The notes below the pieces were generated by a model. That model worked only from the letters and a program-made list of their open reading frames with translations, ran no database searches and had not been told where the DNA came from. Positions 22,638 to 37,000 of a stretch of 64,000 nucleotides of DNA are shown piece by piece (position 1 is the stretch's first letter; the number at the start of each line of letters is the position of its first letter). This DNA comes from Dryas octopetala. Its lineage: Eukaryota; Streptophyta; Magnoliopsida; Rosales; Rosaceae. Position numbers and translations under genes: made by a program. Location: NCBI GenBank assembly GCA_963921425.1, contig OY992832.1, forward strand, positions 24,889,489 through 24,953,488, in the 5' to 3' direction.

Positions 22638-25600
22638 TCAGCTATCTTTTACATTATCTTGTTTTAAGTTTTCAAGGCTGTCGATACATTTTTTCAGCAA
22701 GGATTTTGCTTCCCCGTTTTTCTCCACCTCATACAAATGAAGAAGCTCACCCTTAAATTGTACATCTATACAATGTATTGATCGAAGCCCTTCGTACAGC
22801 TTGATGATCACCAGAAGGCACTCTGAAACAGTGACGTGAACCTACAATTGTGCACAAAAACTCAAGATAAATTAACTAGTACCTAAAGCAAAGTAGTACC
22901 TGAAGGTTAAAAATTGTTGAAAATTAATGCACATTATTTGAAAATAATACAAAATTCTAGAGACTTCCTCAAAGTTCATACAAATTAAAGCTAGAGTAGT
23001 CCACAAAGTTCTACATAATTTTAAAAGTCTATAAAATAGCTTGATAAGTAGAATGAGTATTCTAGATAATTCTATTACTAACTATGTTAACTAGAGAAGT
23101 CTAAAGTTTGTGGAATTATCTAGAATATATGACAAACTTGTGGCTAGGAAAAGCCCAATTGCTTTGGGCATATCGGTTAGTACTTTCTATAAATAGGATG
23201 AGAAGGCCTATTGTAATACAAGCTAGAGGCAATACTAAAAGCCACTAGTTCAAAGTCCTATTGTCCTAGACATCTACATCTCCACTTGTATCCTCCTCTG
23301 TTCATCAATAAAAGATACTTTGTTTAAAGTCCAAACACTTCTCATATCAAGCATAGATAGCTAATAGAAGCTTACACAAGACATTAGCTACAAGTGTCCT
23401 AAACACCCTCCAAATATCTAACAAAAATATGCCTAAAATAAGGTCAAGAATGGTCCCCTAATCTTTAATGTCATCAACAAATTTCAACAATCCTTTGAAA
23501 AAAAAAAAAAAAAAAAATTTAAGCGTTGGTAATAACATGTCCATACTTGAAACAGTTTTCTTCTTTTTTGTTTATTTTAATACCTGTATTCATCATACAT
23601 GTGTTTTATGCTGAAAATTCCATTTACTTCTGGTTTTCTGATGGTTTACTTGGAAGTCATGTAAAAATAATATAAGGTCACCAAATTAACAATCACTATA
23701 ACAAAGGTGATGTGCACAGGATACCAAAGAAGGACAAAGGTGACAAACCTGGGCAACCTTAACTGTGCGTAAGCATTCGATTATTTGAGGTGACAATGAG
23801 TGAAACAACTGAACACAAGCAGGAGGAAAAAAAAAGAGTTAAACAAGTTCCATAGAAAAATACAATGACGAATAAACTATGATTACCTCCTGAACTAAAG
23901 AAATTATGTTGGCATGAGCAGAAGTTTCTTGATAGTCATCCAGAACCTTCTGGAGCCTTGAACAAAGTTCCTTTGTTGATGAAAGTGCAGATATTTTGAC
24001 TGCCACGAAACTCCAATTAACAAAGGGACTATCTTACAAGAGTAAAACAGAAAGGGGGCAAAAAAAAATAGGGGCACAAGAGGGTACCTGTCCATGGACA
24101 TCCAGATGACAGTGTGGTAATCAACACATGAATTAAGTTCTTCTGTTGTGCAAGAATATCATCTATATGTGCCACATGGATGCAAGCTGTCATGCAGTCC
24201 AAAATTTTGTCGTGTGGGACAGGAAACTGTTCAATTTGATCCTCTTCTGTAAATAAAGAAATGTTCATACTGTCAGTCTGCTAGTACATCTTAAAGCCTT
24301 AACATCTATTATAAAGAAGATAGTTCAAAGCCCCGCATGGCTTTCAGTTATTTTTTATTTATTTATTTTTTTGGGTACATGCAAAACGTCCAAGTGCACC
24401 TGAAAATTAGGCTAAAGTGAGTTTCAGAGTTATCCTTACTCCAAACTCCTAAAACACATCCAAGCATCCTATGATTATCAATAGGATACCAGTACTCGAT
24501 GACCAACTTATGCGACTTACTCTAGAAATTAGAAAGGCTTTTTTATCCAAATACCACCTAGACTATAGGGGGTGTGCTCCCATAGCACCCAAACTTTTTT
24601 TCTTGCCAATTTACTACCTAAAGTTATCAATATGTGCCAATGTGGCACATGTTATCCATTTCTGTCAATTTTTCTGTTAACTTAAAAGGTATTATTGTCA
24701 ATTCATGTTATAGAATATCTGAAAAAAAAAATATATATAACTAAAATCCAAATAAAACTCTAAACTAAAAAAAAAAATCCAGCCAATCCACCCTCACCCC
24801 CAATGTGAGACCCCATAAATTTTTTAAATTTTATTTGAGATTTATTATGAGATTTTGATAATTTATTTAAAGAAGTTGTGATTTTCAAAAATGGTTTGGA
24901 AGTCAAAACTAATATTTTGACCCCTTAGATAATTAGTATTCACTGAGACGAGTCCGTATGATTTTTCAGTGATTTTTTCCAAAACCTGAGCTATTTTTAA
25001 CAAATTTTACAAAAGTAATATTTAATTATACTTGAGGGCCAACTAGGAAGTTTGAGAAAAAAAATTGATGATTTAATAGAAATATGAATGGCAGGTGCTA
25101 CATTGGCACATATTGATAACTTTAGGTGGTAAATTGGTAAGAAAAAAAGTTTGGGTGGTACATGAGCACACCCCCTATAGTTCAGGTGGTATTTGAGTAA
25201 AAAAGCCAATTAGAAATTAAATTCTTACATATGATGAGAACAACTGTTATGTACCAACCTGTTTTAGCAGCATCACCAGTCCAAGTTGCTTTCCCAGACT
25301 TGCTGAGAGTGGCAGAATTGAACATCTCAAATAATAATGGAAAAACCACATTAAAGAACTCTTGATTACCAAAGGCTTTAACAACCTGAAAACAGATGGA
25401 GTCAGGTAAACTTTGTTAAGGCAGGAAAACTTCTAGTTAAACATTTGTTTTTGGTAAACCAAAATTTATTGAATAAACGGAAACTATAAAAACCAAGCAG
25501 AAAAGTCTGCAACCGAGAAACTTCTAGTTAAACATTATGAACAATGAACAGAAGTATATAAAACCATATCATATTCCAGAAGCCCATAAAACAGTAAAAG

Positions 25601-28600
25601 AAAGAGCATGAATTCAAGCTTATTGTAAGGAAATGACCAGGACCCATCAATAAGAAGTGCAGTTTAGATTTTTGATCATCTGCACTCTCATCATCTAGAT
25701 TGCAACCAAGTAGCTTCAAACGTCCGAAATTAATCTGTACGGCTGTACAATGAACTAGTTTGACAAGAATACAGATAATCCTAATTCAACCCATCATAGG
25801 AAAGGATCATCGGCTTCGATTGGTTTGATTAATGGAGGAAAAACAATCAGAATTTAAATTCATCAGAGATTTGGACATCTTATTTCTTAACTAAAATCCA
25901 ACCCAATAATCCCAATCAAAGCCACCAATCAATCAGCTTCCAAACAGCACCGAAAGCTGAGTTTTCTTTGTAAATTTCCAATCATCTACTTGTACTTTTC
26001 CAAATGTTAAGCTGCTAGAATAGTATTATTGGCCCACTTCTGGACAATTTGGGATTATAAGAACAGTAGAAAACAGAGGAACCCTAAGTTCAAATTTACA
26101 CATTGAGCCAGCCGTCTAACAGTCCTCCTGTGAATGATCAAAATAACCGTCAAAATCCCAAAATTTCCGTCGAAATTTCTGTTGAAATGGGGTGGAATGA
26201 TATTAGCAACATCTCAGAGATGTCATCAAGATGATGATGGAGATATTGTAGAGTTTTTGTGTAGTAAATATTATTCCATGTTAAATATGGGCTTTCGAAA
26301 AAGGCACATATTGTTAATGAAAAACCTGGTAGTAGGAAATCTAGCTAGAAGTTAAAAAATTTCAAAATAAAGTTTTCATACCCACTAGAAAGCTTATGCT
26401 TAAAGAACTTACATCATTATTAGTTTCTGTTTCCTATTTTTGTCAGTTATGTAAATATTTTTAATATAGATAAATGTGTGTGGCTTTATATTGAGGCAAT
26501 CTATTTACATTAATATTATTTTCTTCTGATGCCAAAGGTTTATTCTTCCCCTTAAAATTTTCACTTCCCCCTACTTGTCCTAAAAATTTCTATGGTTTAC
26601 CCTTCACCATTTAACTATCCAAAAAATATGCCAAAACTGCACATTTCAAAGAGTACCTTCCTACTAATTCCAGCACCCAAGTAATCCACATTGTGGATTC
26701 CACAACCATCAAAGAATTATCAGATCTTTTAGGAATTCAAGGTTACCAGAGCTGCTTTAATCTTGCTTAAGCATAAAAAATAAATGCAACAGAAATATGT
26801 GTTACATGAAGTTTTGAAGCCGGAAATAAAAAAGGAGCAATTTATGTAAGCTCTATATACCATGGGCCCATGATGGAATGCTTACCTGTTCAAGACAGGA
26901 GAGAGCTGCTTCACGGTATTTCTTTGTCTTTTTTGTGCATGCAGAAGAAACTACGCTCAAAATTTCATTCATAGTGGCAGGATCATTAGTTGAAATTGCT
27001 TTATGGCATGCCACGGAAAGAGAACCTATTGCATTTAACAGAGCATCCTTTCCCTGCCACATTAAATATACCAGTCAAGGAAGCTATCATTTGAAAAACA
27101 TAGAAACAGCAAATGCATATATGTAGAATGATTTTTTTTTTTTTTTTTTTGGAAAGACAATTTATTAATCTTTTCAGGGAATGGTACAAATTCCTACCTC
27201 CCATAACCGACCGGGAATCTCTTTCATAAGAGATTGGAGCAAGACATGACAGTAAGAAGACAGGGATTCACCCAAAACTTCACTGAGCTTGGAAATTGCC
27301 TGGGCTGACTGCAAGATGAGAAATGCCCATTAAAAAGAAAAAAGAGTTCATGAATGACTAAATTGCAATTTGTAAACAATTTGATTAATGGCAGGGGGGA
27401 AATAGAAGAGATAATACCTACCTTCTTTTTACTTGCCCATGATGATGATGCAATGCCCTCACCAATCAGAGAAACAATTTCTGCCAAGTATAACTGGAGA
27501 GCTACCCGTTCACTACTTGTATGTTCTTCCCACAATTCTTCAAACAGGCCAGAAACGTGCTTGTCATCCTCGAATCTGCATATGAACACATTAGATTCCA
27601 AGGCCAATCGAAATTCATTTACAGAATAATTTTTATGTTGTCTAATGATGATGATCATTATAAACTGCCAGAAGTTTATTTAATGCAGATTCTAGTATGT
27701 TATTTTCAATCAAAATTTCTATGCTGGCTACTTCAGCCTGACTGCTTGGTCTGAACCTCCCAGGATAATGGTTTTAAGAAAAGACAAGTAACAAAGGAAA
27801 ATTCCAAGGTGGAGTCCATTCATTTTTAATTCACTATTTGATAAAATTCTTGTTATGGTTCAAATTTTACTTTTCTTAATAGTTTATTTGACAAAACTCA
27901 ACATATTTAACTATTTTGAGGTGCGCCTACACTTAAATTGAAAATGTTTCACTATCATGACACCTTTAATGAAATAGCAGCTTAACTTTCATGTCTCCCT
28001 AGTTAACTCAGCACTAAATTTGGTGCTGCTGAATTGTCTACTCTATATATATATATATATATATATGTCTATATTAAGAATATGATTTACTAACCAAATA
28101 ATAAAATTGTTCCTGGTCATACGCTTGATGGAAATTATTTAGGATTTGAAAAGTGTGTCAATGACATGCTTCCATGAAAAGCGGAAAAAAAAAAGCAACC
28201 AAGTGTATGATTCAGACCTTGAGACAAAAATAACTGGAATAATTGCTGCAAGATATCCACTCACGACATCTGAGGCCATAGATGAATAGCTTTTTAATAA
28301 AATCGCACATGAAACTTGAGAGTTTCTGTCACCAGTATGCAAAGCTACACTGTCATCAATCAACTTTTCAGCCTGAGCAGGTGCTGCGTGCTTTAAAACT
28401 ACTGCACAAGCACTGGCAAAGGCACGTTTTGATGCAGCACTTTTTTCGTCCTTGACGACTGGAAACAACACCCTCAGTAGCCTGCTTGTGTATGGTTTCA
28501 TTTCAACACCAACTTTTTGAACTAGTAAGGTAATAAAGCTGGCAACACCAACCCTGTGACAGTATACATAAAGACACGGAAAGCATCAGTAACAGTTAGA

Positions 28601-31600
28601 TCATTATGTGACAGACATATTATCCAATTCCCTTTAGTTGCAAATGTCCAAATCCTGGAAACCATGCAAGATACTCAGTTTATCATTTTTGGGAATGATA
28701 GACCTGCAGAGTTATTCTACTTTTTGTTTTGAATCACATATAATAAATTCCACAAGGAGCACAATGAGACTTGAGTATAACATTTTATTTTATATTATGG
28801 TAAAATCAGAGACAATGGACATTATATGGGTTCAATTGTGTTATGTAGTCTCCTCCAATTATGAGGTTAATATAGCTGTACAAGGTATACAATAAAAGGA
28901 TAGTGTAAAAAGTCAACTACTAATTAGTAATTACTCCTAATTATACAGGTATTGACTCTAGAATATTCTAATTACACTAAATACTTCAACATTCCCACTC
29001 AAGTTAGCGCAAAGATACTTGGAAGCCCAAGTCCCCTCCCCTCCCCAATCAATACTAATGGCGGCCTTGTTGTCACAGTAAAGATTCATTAGTTTTACAG
29101 GACTGACAGTATATCCCCCAACTTCTAGATGCCCAGGAATAGAAAGCATCAAACCATTACCCGGGGCAGACTTCAAATACCTAAGAATTCAATGTACAAC
29201 CTCCATGTGAGCTTCACCTTTCTTGTGCATATATTGACACATCACACTCACAGCATAAGTTATGTCAAGGCATGTATGAGAAAAATAGATTAGCCTCCCA
29301 ACTGACTTTGGTATCTATCCTTGTTAGCTGGAGATGCATGTCAATGGGAGAGAATCGGGATACTTGACTGGAAAGATGACCCAACCATCTGAAACTTATT
29401 CTGCCTTATTTCAAGTGGATAGACACTTCATCATGGAGAAACTGGTAGATGGGATCATTGACTTGCCTTTTGTGAAGACAGATGATCAACTGGCAGATAT
29501 GTTACAAAGGAAGTTTCAAATAAGGTCTTCTATTCCTCACTTGACAAGTTGGGCATTCGAGATATCTTTGCGGGGAAATGTTGGCATGAGTGTCGGAGTT
29601 GACTTTTTGGATAGGAAAGTTTTATTGGTGCTAACTAATTGTAGGTGTGCGTATGCATTGCACTTTAACTTTTTTTTTTTGTTACATTGGAGGGAATTGA
29701 ACCCTGGACCTAGCCTAATCCTAACCCTTACCCAACCCACCCTCGCCACTTGGGCTAACCCCAAGGGCCTAACAATATTTGACATGCAAGTGATTCAAAC
29801 CTTGCACAAGTAAGAAGGATGCTGCCTGCCAACTGGGCTGCACCACAATTGTGTACTTACCTTTTTTTTTTTATCCCTCTTTTTCTTGGAGAAGAATACA
29901 CAGAAAATTAATCCCCAAACTACTTTCTATAATTTATTCCTCTTCAACTATGATACAATAACTCTACTATATGCGGACTCATAACTGAAAGAAGCATATT
30001 TTTGAAGGATTTGGTTCTGTTAAACTTGTAAGAAATGTAATAGTTGTTACTTTTAGCTGCATTAGTTGCACGTAATCCCAAATTTAATCTGTAGAAAAGG
30101 AAAACATGGCAAACTGTTACCATGTACAGATAATCCTTCACATTCCCAATCATTATCCTTTAAATTATGATGTCACTCATTAAAATGGCACAACTACAAA
30201 CCTTGTATTGAGGCCCACTCCGGATCGGACCAATTGAGCAAGACGAGGAACCAACTGATCTAATGATTCTGTATCCACAACATTTATGCAGAGATCAAGA
30301 GTTTCCCACATGGGTGATCCTTTTGCAATTGAAATTCTTAAATTTTCAAGCTTCTCTGTCTGTATTCCAACATTTGCTGCATGCAACTGGAACAGGAGAG
30401 TAAAATTAACCAAACATGTTGAAGAAAGCATGAGCTAAATTCTAAGTACAAGTTCTTGCCAAACCTCAACATAGTTAAGCCCTTGGTCCTCAAGGCTTGA
30501 TAAACTTTCAAGCATGCAACAAACTAAATCAGATAAATGTGAACGAATTGCAATCCCTGCACCCTGTACATAATTCAAAATATAACGAAAGGTCATAAAC
30601 TTCTAAATGAACACTCGAAAACACATCAATATCAATGGAGATTCTAATTTAAGGTAGCAAAAGATGACCACTTGAGGCTGCATTTATCCATAGAGATGGT
30701 AGATCTTTAAAACCAAACATTCATATACTTGTGAGCACCAAGAAACAAAAGATATAAAACCTTCTAATGGGCTCACTGTCTCCAACTTATGGCAGAATCT
30801 AAATTCCTATTTTGGATACCAAAACAAACAGGAGATAAAAGTTTTACCCTCCAAATTAGGCCACAATATAATTTCCTCTTTCTTGGTCATGATTTATCTG
30901 ATGATACATGGCTTGTTATGACAGTTTAAAATAACCATTGGGATAGGCAGTCTTGGACCTCATGGTCAATGTTTTGTGCCAAAGACGACTAGGGAGTCTT
31001 AATTCAAGTAAAAGATGCTACAAAGGAAAGAAGAATAAGGATTTAGGCAAGGATTAAGGTTCTATTGGATTGAATTATTTATAAAATCTCCTATAAAAAG
31101 GTTGAAAAATAGTTTATCCTCGCTCAAGAAGCCAACTGAGCACAAGTAGCTGGTTCCCAATAACAATGAACTTCGTCCATCACATCAACAAAAATTTCAG
31201 CTAGTTAGTTAGTGTAATTTACTTCAAATTTAATATCTAATACCAGTTTCTCTCAGTCCCTCTTACTGTCTTTGCAAATTAGTTTTACCATTAGTTTTAC
31301 TTATGAAATGTTTATAGTTTTTGCATTTTTATTTTCTTGGATATCAAATTTTATTTCATGACTGGGTGATCAACCAATGCCATTGCTATCTTCGAAGCTG
31401 CTGCTTCTTGGGTCATTATGTGCTTTTCTGTTCTTCTTTTGTTTTTCTGAGTTCACTTTAAGTGGGCCTTGGGTTTACTGTGTTAGTATTGTTTACACCT
31501 TATTCTTTATTAAAATTGTTCCATTTTACATCCCAAAAAAGGAAAAAACAAAACAAAACCAAAAAAAAAAAAAAATTCCATTGCTAGAGATACACAACAC

Positions 31601-34039
31601 CCCAAAATTCATTCATTATTGGATTGATTATAACACAAACGAAGAGGTACATAGCTTCACACATAAAAGCATAAGAACGATGCTAACCTTTGCGAGCTTC
31701 ATAACAACTCCTATAGATGCCTTCCGAATACTGTCGACTTTACTTAGTATTCCTTCTGTGAGCAGAAAAGGCAGAACAATATCCATTGCTTGACTTGCAT
31801 CTGTTATATTGGTTAGAGAGACGTCAGAAAGCCTCACTGTCAATGACGTTAAAGCGCGGCACAATCTGTCACCAGAGTTTCGAACAGTCTCTTTTATGTC
31901 ATCCATGGCACGAAATACTGCTGACCATAAATTCCTTAAATGCTTCCCAACCTGAGAATACCACAACAAAAAAGGTGGAGAAAATTTAAAAAAATATATA
32001 TGTATATATACAAAGAAAGCTTCTATCAAGATAGGAACAAAAGGACATAAAGATGCACCAATTGAATGTTGGATTATGCTGGAAATCTAAGCAAGCTAAC
32101 CAATCTCAGTAAAAATAACAATGGTACTCCAGATGTGGATAGAAATAGGATAGTTCACCAATTTTCAATGTAATTGTAAGAGTAACTGTAGATTTTCACT
32201 TGAATGAATTGGAGCATCCAATCCAAGAACCAATTGGCAATGGGTGGAGAGGCCCAACTCCTTATAAACCACTAAACAAGGCTATAATTTTCCAATGTGG
32301 GACAACACTCCACATTCTCACAGTAGCTACTACCCAGCTATCAACTGAAGGGGAAAGCTGATAATATGGCTAAAATAAATACTGAGGACGGAAACATGCC
32401 ATGTTTCAGGGGAAGCCTGTATGAGCACACATTTTTTCTTTTTGAAAAAGACAATTTCATTTCTGAAAAACAAATTGACCATTTAAAAGAAAGAAAAGCA
32501 GAAAACAAAGTTGGTTACTGTAAAAACGGATCAATAAAACACAACTCCTAATGAACCACGGCTTGCCAATCTGACCAAATGTTTGTAAAAGATAAACCCC
32601 TAAATTCTGTGAAAATAGATGCCCAAAGTGACAACGGAAACCAAACGTTATCCCATCACTCCTCAATCCCAATTCCACAGATCAGCCAAAACCATACAAC
32701 CCCACATAACGTTGGCCTTCTTCCCTTTGCCAGATATTTTATGGATCTCACAGACAATTCTAGAAATTACCCAACCAAAGACACAGAACCACAAGACCAT
32801 GTAAGAAAAACCACAAGACCATGTAAGAAAAACATCATCCGCAGATTCCTATGAGCACAGACACTAGAATTCAAGTTTGTATTTAAATCCCACAGATACT
32901 TGAAAAACATAATAATTTTTATCTGCATTTATCCTGTGTTCATAGTATAACATTATGCCACAACAAGGCAAGGAAATATAAATTTCCACTTCCATCTACT
33001 AATATATTACGAATGATCCCCTGCATTAAGTATGGGACTTGACAGGGATCACCATACAGGGGGGTCTGTGCAAAGTTGCACTTACACGACTTTGGGTGGG
33101 ATATAATCTCAGATTAATCTAAATCTAATAACAGAAAATACACCTACTATTACTCCTGAGAAAATTTGCAGGATTTTACAACTACTGTTGTTGAACTTCA
33201 ATTTGCAATTGCATGCATGAGATCTGTTACAAGATTATCACCTGATCAAACTTTCGCCCCTGAATGATATCTGCAAGGGCAAGACAAGATGCCTCACGGG
33301 AGCGCCATAGCCGGGATCCACATTGTAATAACAAATCATCAATAATGAGGTCCAAGTTTTCGTCAATGGTTTTCTTTGAATCTGCCACCAGAGACTTCCA
33401 TATGTGTGACATAGAATCCTAAATACATCACAGGAAAGAGTAATGAGAAAGTTAAAGCAAAGGTGCACGCAATAGGAAGAAGAATATTTTCAGAAATTCC
33501 AATATTATCAATGGACACTGGTCATAGAATGAAAATAAAAAAATAAATGGAAGAATTAAAACTGCTAGAGGAAAGACATGAAATATACACATTAAAACAT
33601 TTGACAGAGAACAACCTATAGCAGAGATGACGTAGAAGATACACACTTGTAAATGTTAAAGAATCTTTTGTTCTCTTACTTGTCTAGAGCCTTGAGTGAA
33701 TGTATACCTGCACATTTTTATCAGGATCGTACTGGTAACGAACAAGCCTTGGAATCAATGAACGCATGTGTGGCTTTAGAGCATCTCCTGCTTGCTTTGC
33801 TATTTTTGTAAATCCGAAGGCAGCACCCCTCTTGGAGTTTAAAGAAGCTTGATAATTAGCCAGATCCATAAACTTATAAATTAGATCTGGTTGCCCCATC
33901 TCATTCGCTACGTTGCAAAGCTCTTTGTATGTGCTGAGTTTTCCTCCACTAAGACCCTCACCAATAACTCCCTCTTGAAACACTTCAGAGTCTTCAACGA
34001 GCTAAATAACAAAAATCTAAGACCCAAGAACAAAAAAAA

Positions 34040-34070
<31 letters not shown>

Positions 34071-37000
34071 CAACTAACCTTTATAGGTCTTTTCCTCTTC
34101 CCAGAACCAGTCAGAGTGTTTACAAGAGCATTTACCAAGTTTTCCTTCATCGATGCATCACCAAGTTCATACACAATGCTCATCCCTTGCGAGGCCAACT
34201 CCTGAGTAAGTTCATTCTGTTCACCGAGAAGATGGGAAAAAGCCTCCTGCATGCATACGAAAATTCATAATCTAGTATTCCAGGTCATGACACCCATCAC
34301 ATGATACTTAAGGCAACCATAAGAAAGAAACAAGTCTCTATTAGTTTGCAACTGAGAACCATAGTTATTAAAAATGTATTTAAGGTGTCTCAAAAATGTA
34401 TTAGAGTTTGTGGATTCATCCACTCTGTGTTTTTTAACTTTTTATTTTTAATAAAAGTTCTTGTTTCTTCTCCAAAAAAAAAAATGTATTAGAGTAATTA
34501 TCGGATGTTATTCAAATTTTCTTAATAACTAGGATACATTTACAAAGTATTGGGTACTTTTCAGAGATTTTATTAATACAGTTCTTTTGTATAAGCATCA
34601 CACTACATAGTTAAGGAAATAACCAGAGTAAGTTCAACAGATTCCAATCTTTTATGATTTCAAGCACCTAATCAACACTGGTTTTCCCAAGGTGCAATCT
34701 TTGGAAGTGTGCACCCACACATAGATTCTCATTAACGTGATTGCACATCCACTATCAAAAGACAGTAATAATATAAAGTGAACCCACCAAGAACGATAAG
34801 AGTGGAAAAAATAATGACTGATGTTTTACAAGTGAACCAAAACCAAACCTGAATTTCTGGAAGCATTTTCTGAATAGATGGGTGATGGCCACAATACATT
34901 GTAATTGATAATAGCCAAACAGTTCCAGCACAGCGATCTTCTTTTCTCGTACTGTATAGAAGATCGTCAAAAAGCTTTTTGGTAATTGCATCTCTAACCA
35001 TGGCATAATGATCTTCGCTGGCTTCATTCATTTCGACAGGACTACATTTTGACAGAGATAAGTTCACATCTCCCATAAGAAAGTTTGAGGCCATGGAGAG
35101 TGAGTAATTAGTTTTCAGAATCAAATCAGCAGTCACCGGAGCACCACCCCACAAAAATGATAGAGCCTCACCAGCAGCAAAGAGGATATCCTCAACCTAT
35201 ATAAATCCAGAGTTGTACCAATTAGAGATTTTCCTTTTGCACGTACCTACTTGGTTGAGTGCAACCTAAGAACTCAATGCACCCCATACCCTTTGTTAAT
35301 TTTGGTCCACTACAAGACATTTTCGAGAGCATTTGGGCCTATAATTGTGCACATTTTGTCTGTGTGACATATATCCAATTTTGGTTACTTCCAAGTATGC
35401 AATTCTTGACTTGTTAAAATATCATGAATCCCTACCACAACCATGTTTATGTGCACATAGAAGTTACAAAGAGGTACAAATAACAAATGCCAGAGGCTGC
35501 TACTGTGTTTTCTCTTCTTGTCAAATTTTCATATTCCACTTTGCCTATTATTTTTTTCTTTTACTTGATAAATGGAAGGAGCCCACAATGTTTACCCATA
35601 TTATGAAAATAAAGATACACTATTTAACCAGAACCAACCTGAATTTTTGCATTGGGTGTTTGAAATTACTCTTTCGTGGGCTAATTATGGGTTACAAATA
35701 TAGGGATTAACGACTTCAGTCCATTGGACGAAAATGTTTTGACCTAAACCAGATTTCAATCTTTGTCTGTACCATTTAAACAGGGAGATAAATTGCATTG
35801 ATGAATAAGGATTTAGCCTTTATGAGCACTACTATAAACAATACAAGTAAATTAGTTCATAAAAAATTAGTTTTACACAAACCTTTGATCGGCGAAGACT
35901 GAAAATTAAATCAAGGGCAATATTCAGGCGCGAAGATGATGTTTCCTTCACACAGATATGGCCAATGGATATAACAATTTTCTGAATTGCCTTATTATCT
36001 TCACCAGTGAGTAGCTTTCTCAATTTCTCATGTAAAACCATCAGAATATCGACTGCAGTGTAGTCAGTAGGTTAGTATAAATACCACAACCCAAGGTGCA
36101 GAGATATGATGACTTTGTTTAAGGCAGTACATGAAATGAGCATAAACAATCAAGTTACCTGCACTAGAATCAATAGTAAGTGAAGGCAATGAAACAATCA
36201 GCCCAATATGACCTAATGCTTGGAATGCTACCGAAGCCAGTGCTGCAGTCTCGGAATTAACAACATCAACAAGCCACTTCAGAGTAGTTTGAAACAGCGA
36301 CTCCGGGATCTGCAGAAAGATGAATGTTGGACATAATGACATACGTAAACTGTGAGAAAGAAAAAAAAAAACAAAAAAAAAAACAGAAAACAAACCAACA
36401 GAAATTCAAACATAATCAAATCAAGACAGAAGTAAATTGCAAACAATGCCGAATGAAATTCAAACATAATCAAATTAAGTATCTTTTTTATAGACAAAAA
36501 AGGAAGGAAAAAGAAATTTCAATGAGCAGAAACAAGCAAGGTCATCACTATTTTTTTATAAGCAACAGAATTTATTCAGTCACAAAAATTACCTACAAAG
36601 TGGCAAGATATCCACCAAGAAGCAAGTTATACAAAATCAACTGACATCTATTCAAAGCCTAACCAACAAAGCCAAATACAAGCAAGGTCATCAGTATAAA
36701 GAACACCTAAAATTTATTTGGTCACCAGTCTGCAATATCAGAAACAAAACTAAAGGAATTGAAAATAAGAATATAATAGCATTCAGGCAAATTACCAAGG
36801 GATGACTAATTCTTTATTTAATGGTGAAATCAACTCAACGGATTTGAGTCATATCAGTGGATCTTGTTGTCAAACCCTAAACTTAGAGAGGATCTGAAGT
36901 TGCTCCATGCAGAGTATACTTTTTCAATAAGAAACATACTTCCATTAAAATAAAAAAGAGTCCACAGTACAAAGCAGCACACAAGAAGTTCACTAATCTA

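Noticed and set aside
31377-31793. 138-aa + strand frame
   Set aside because: It overlaps ECM29 exon 31688-31951 in antisense and runs through a poly(A) stretch.
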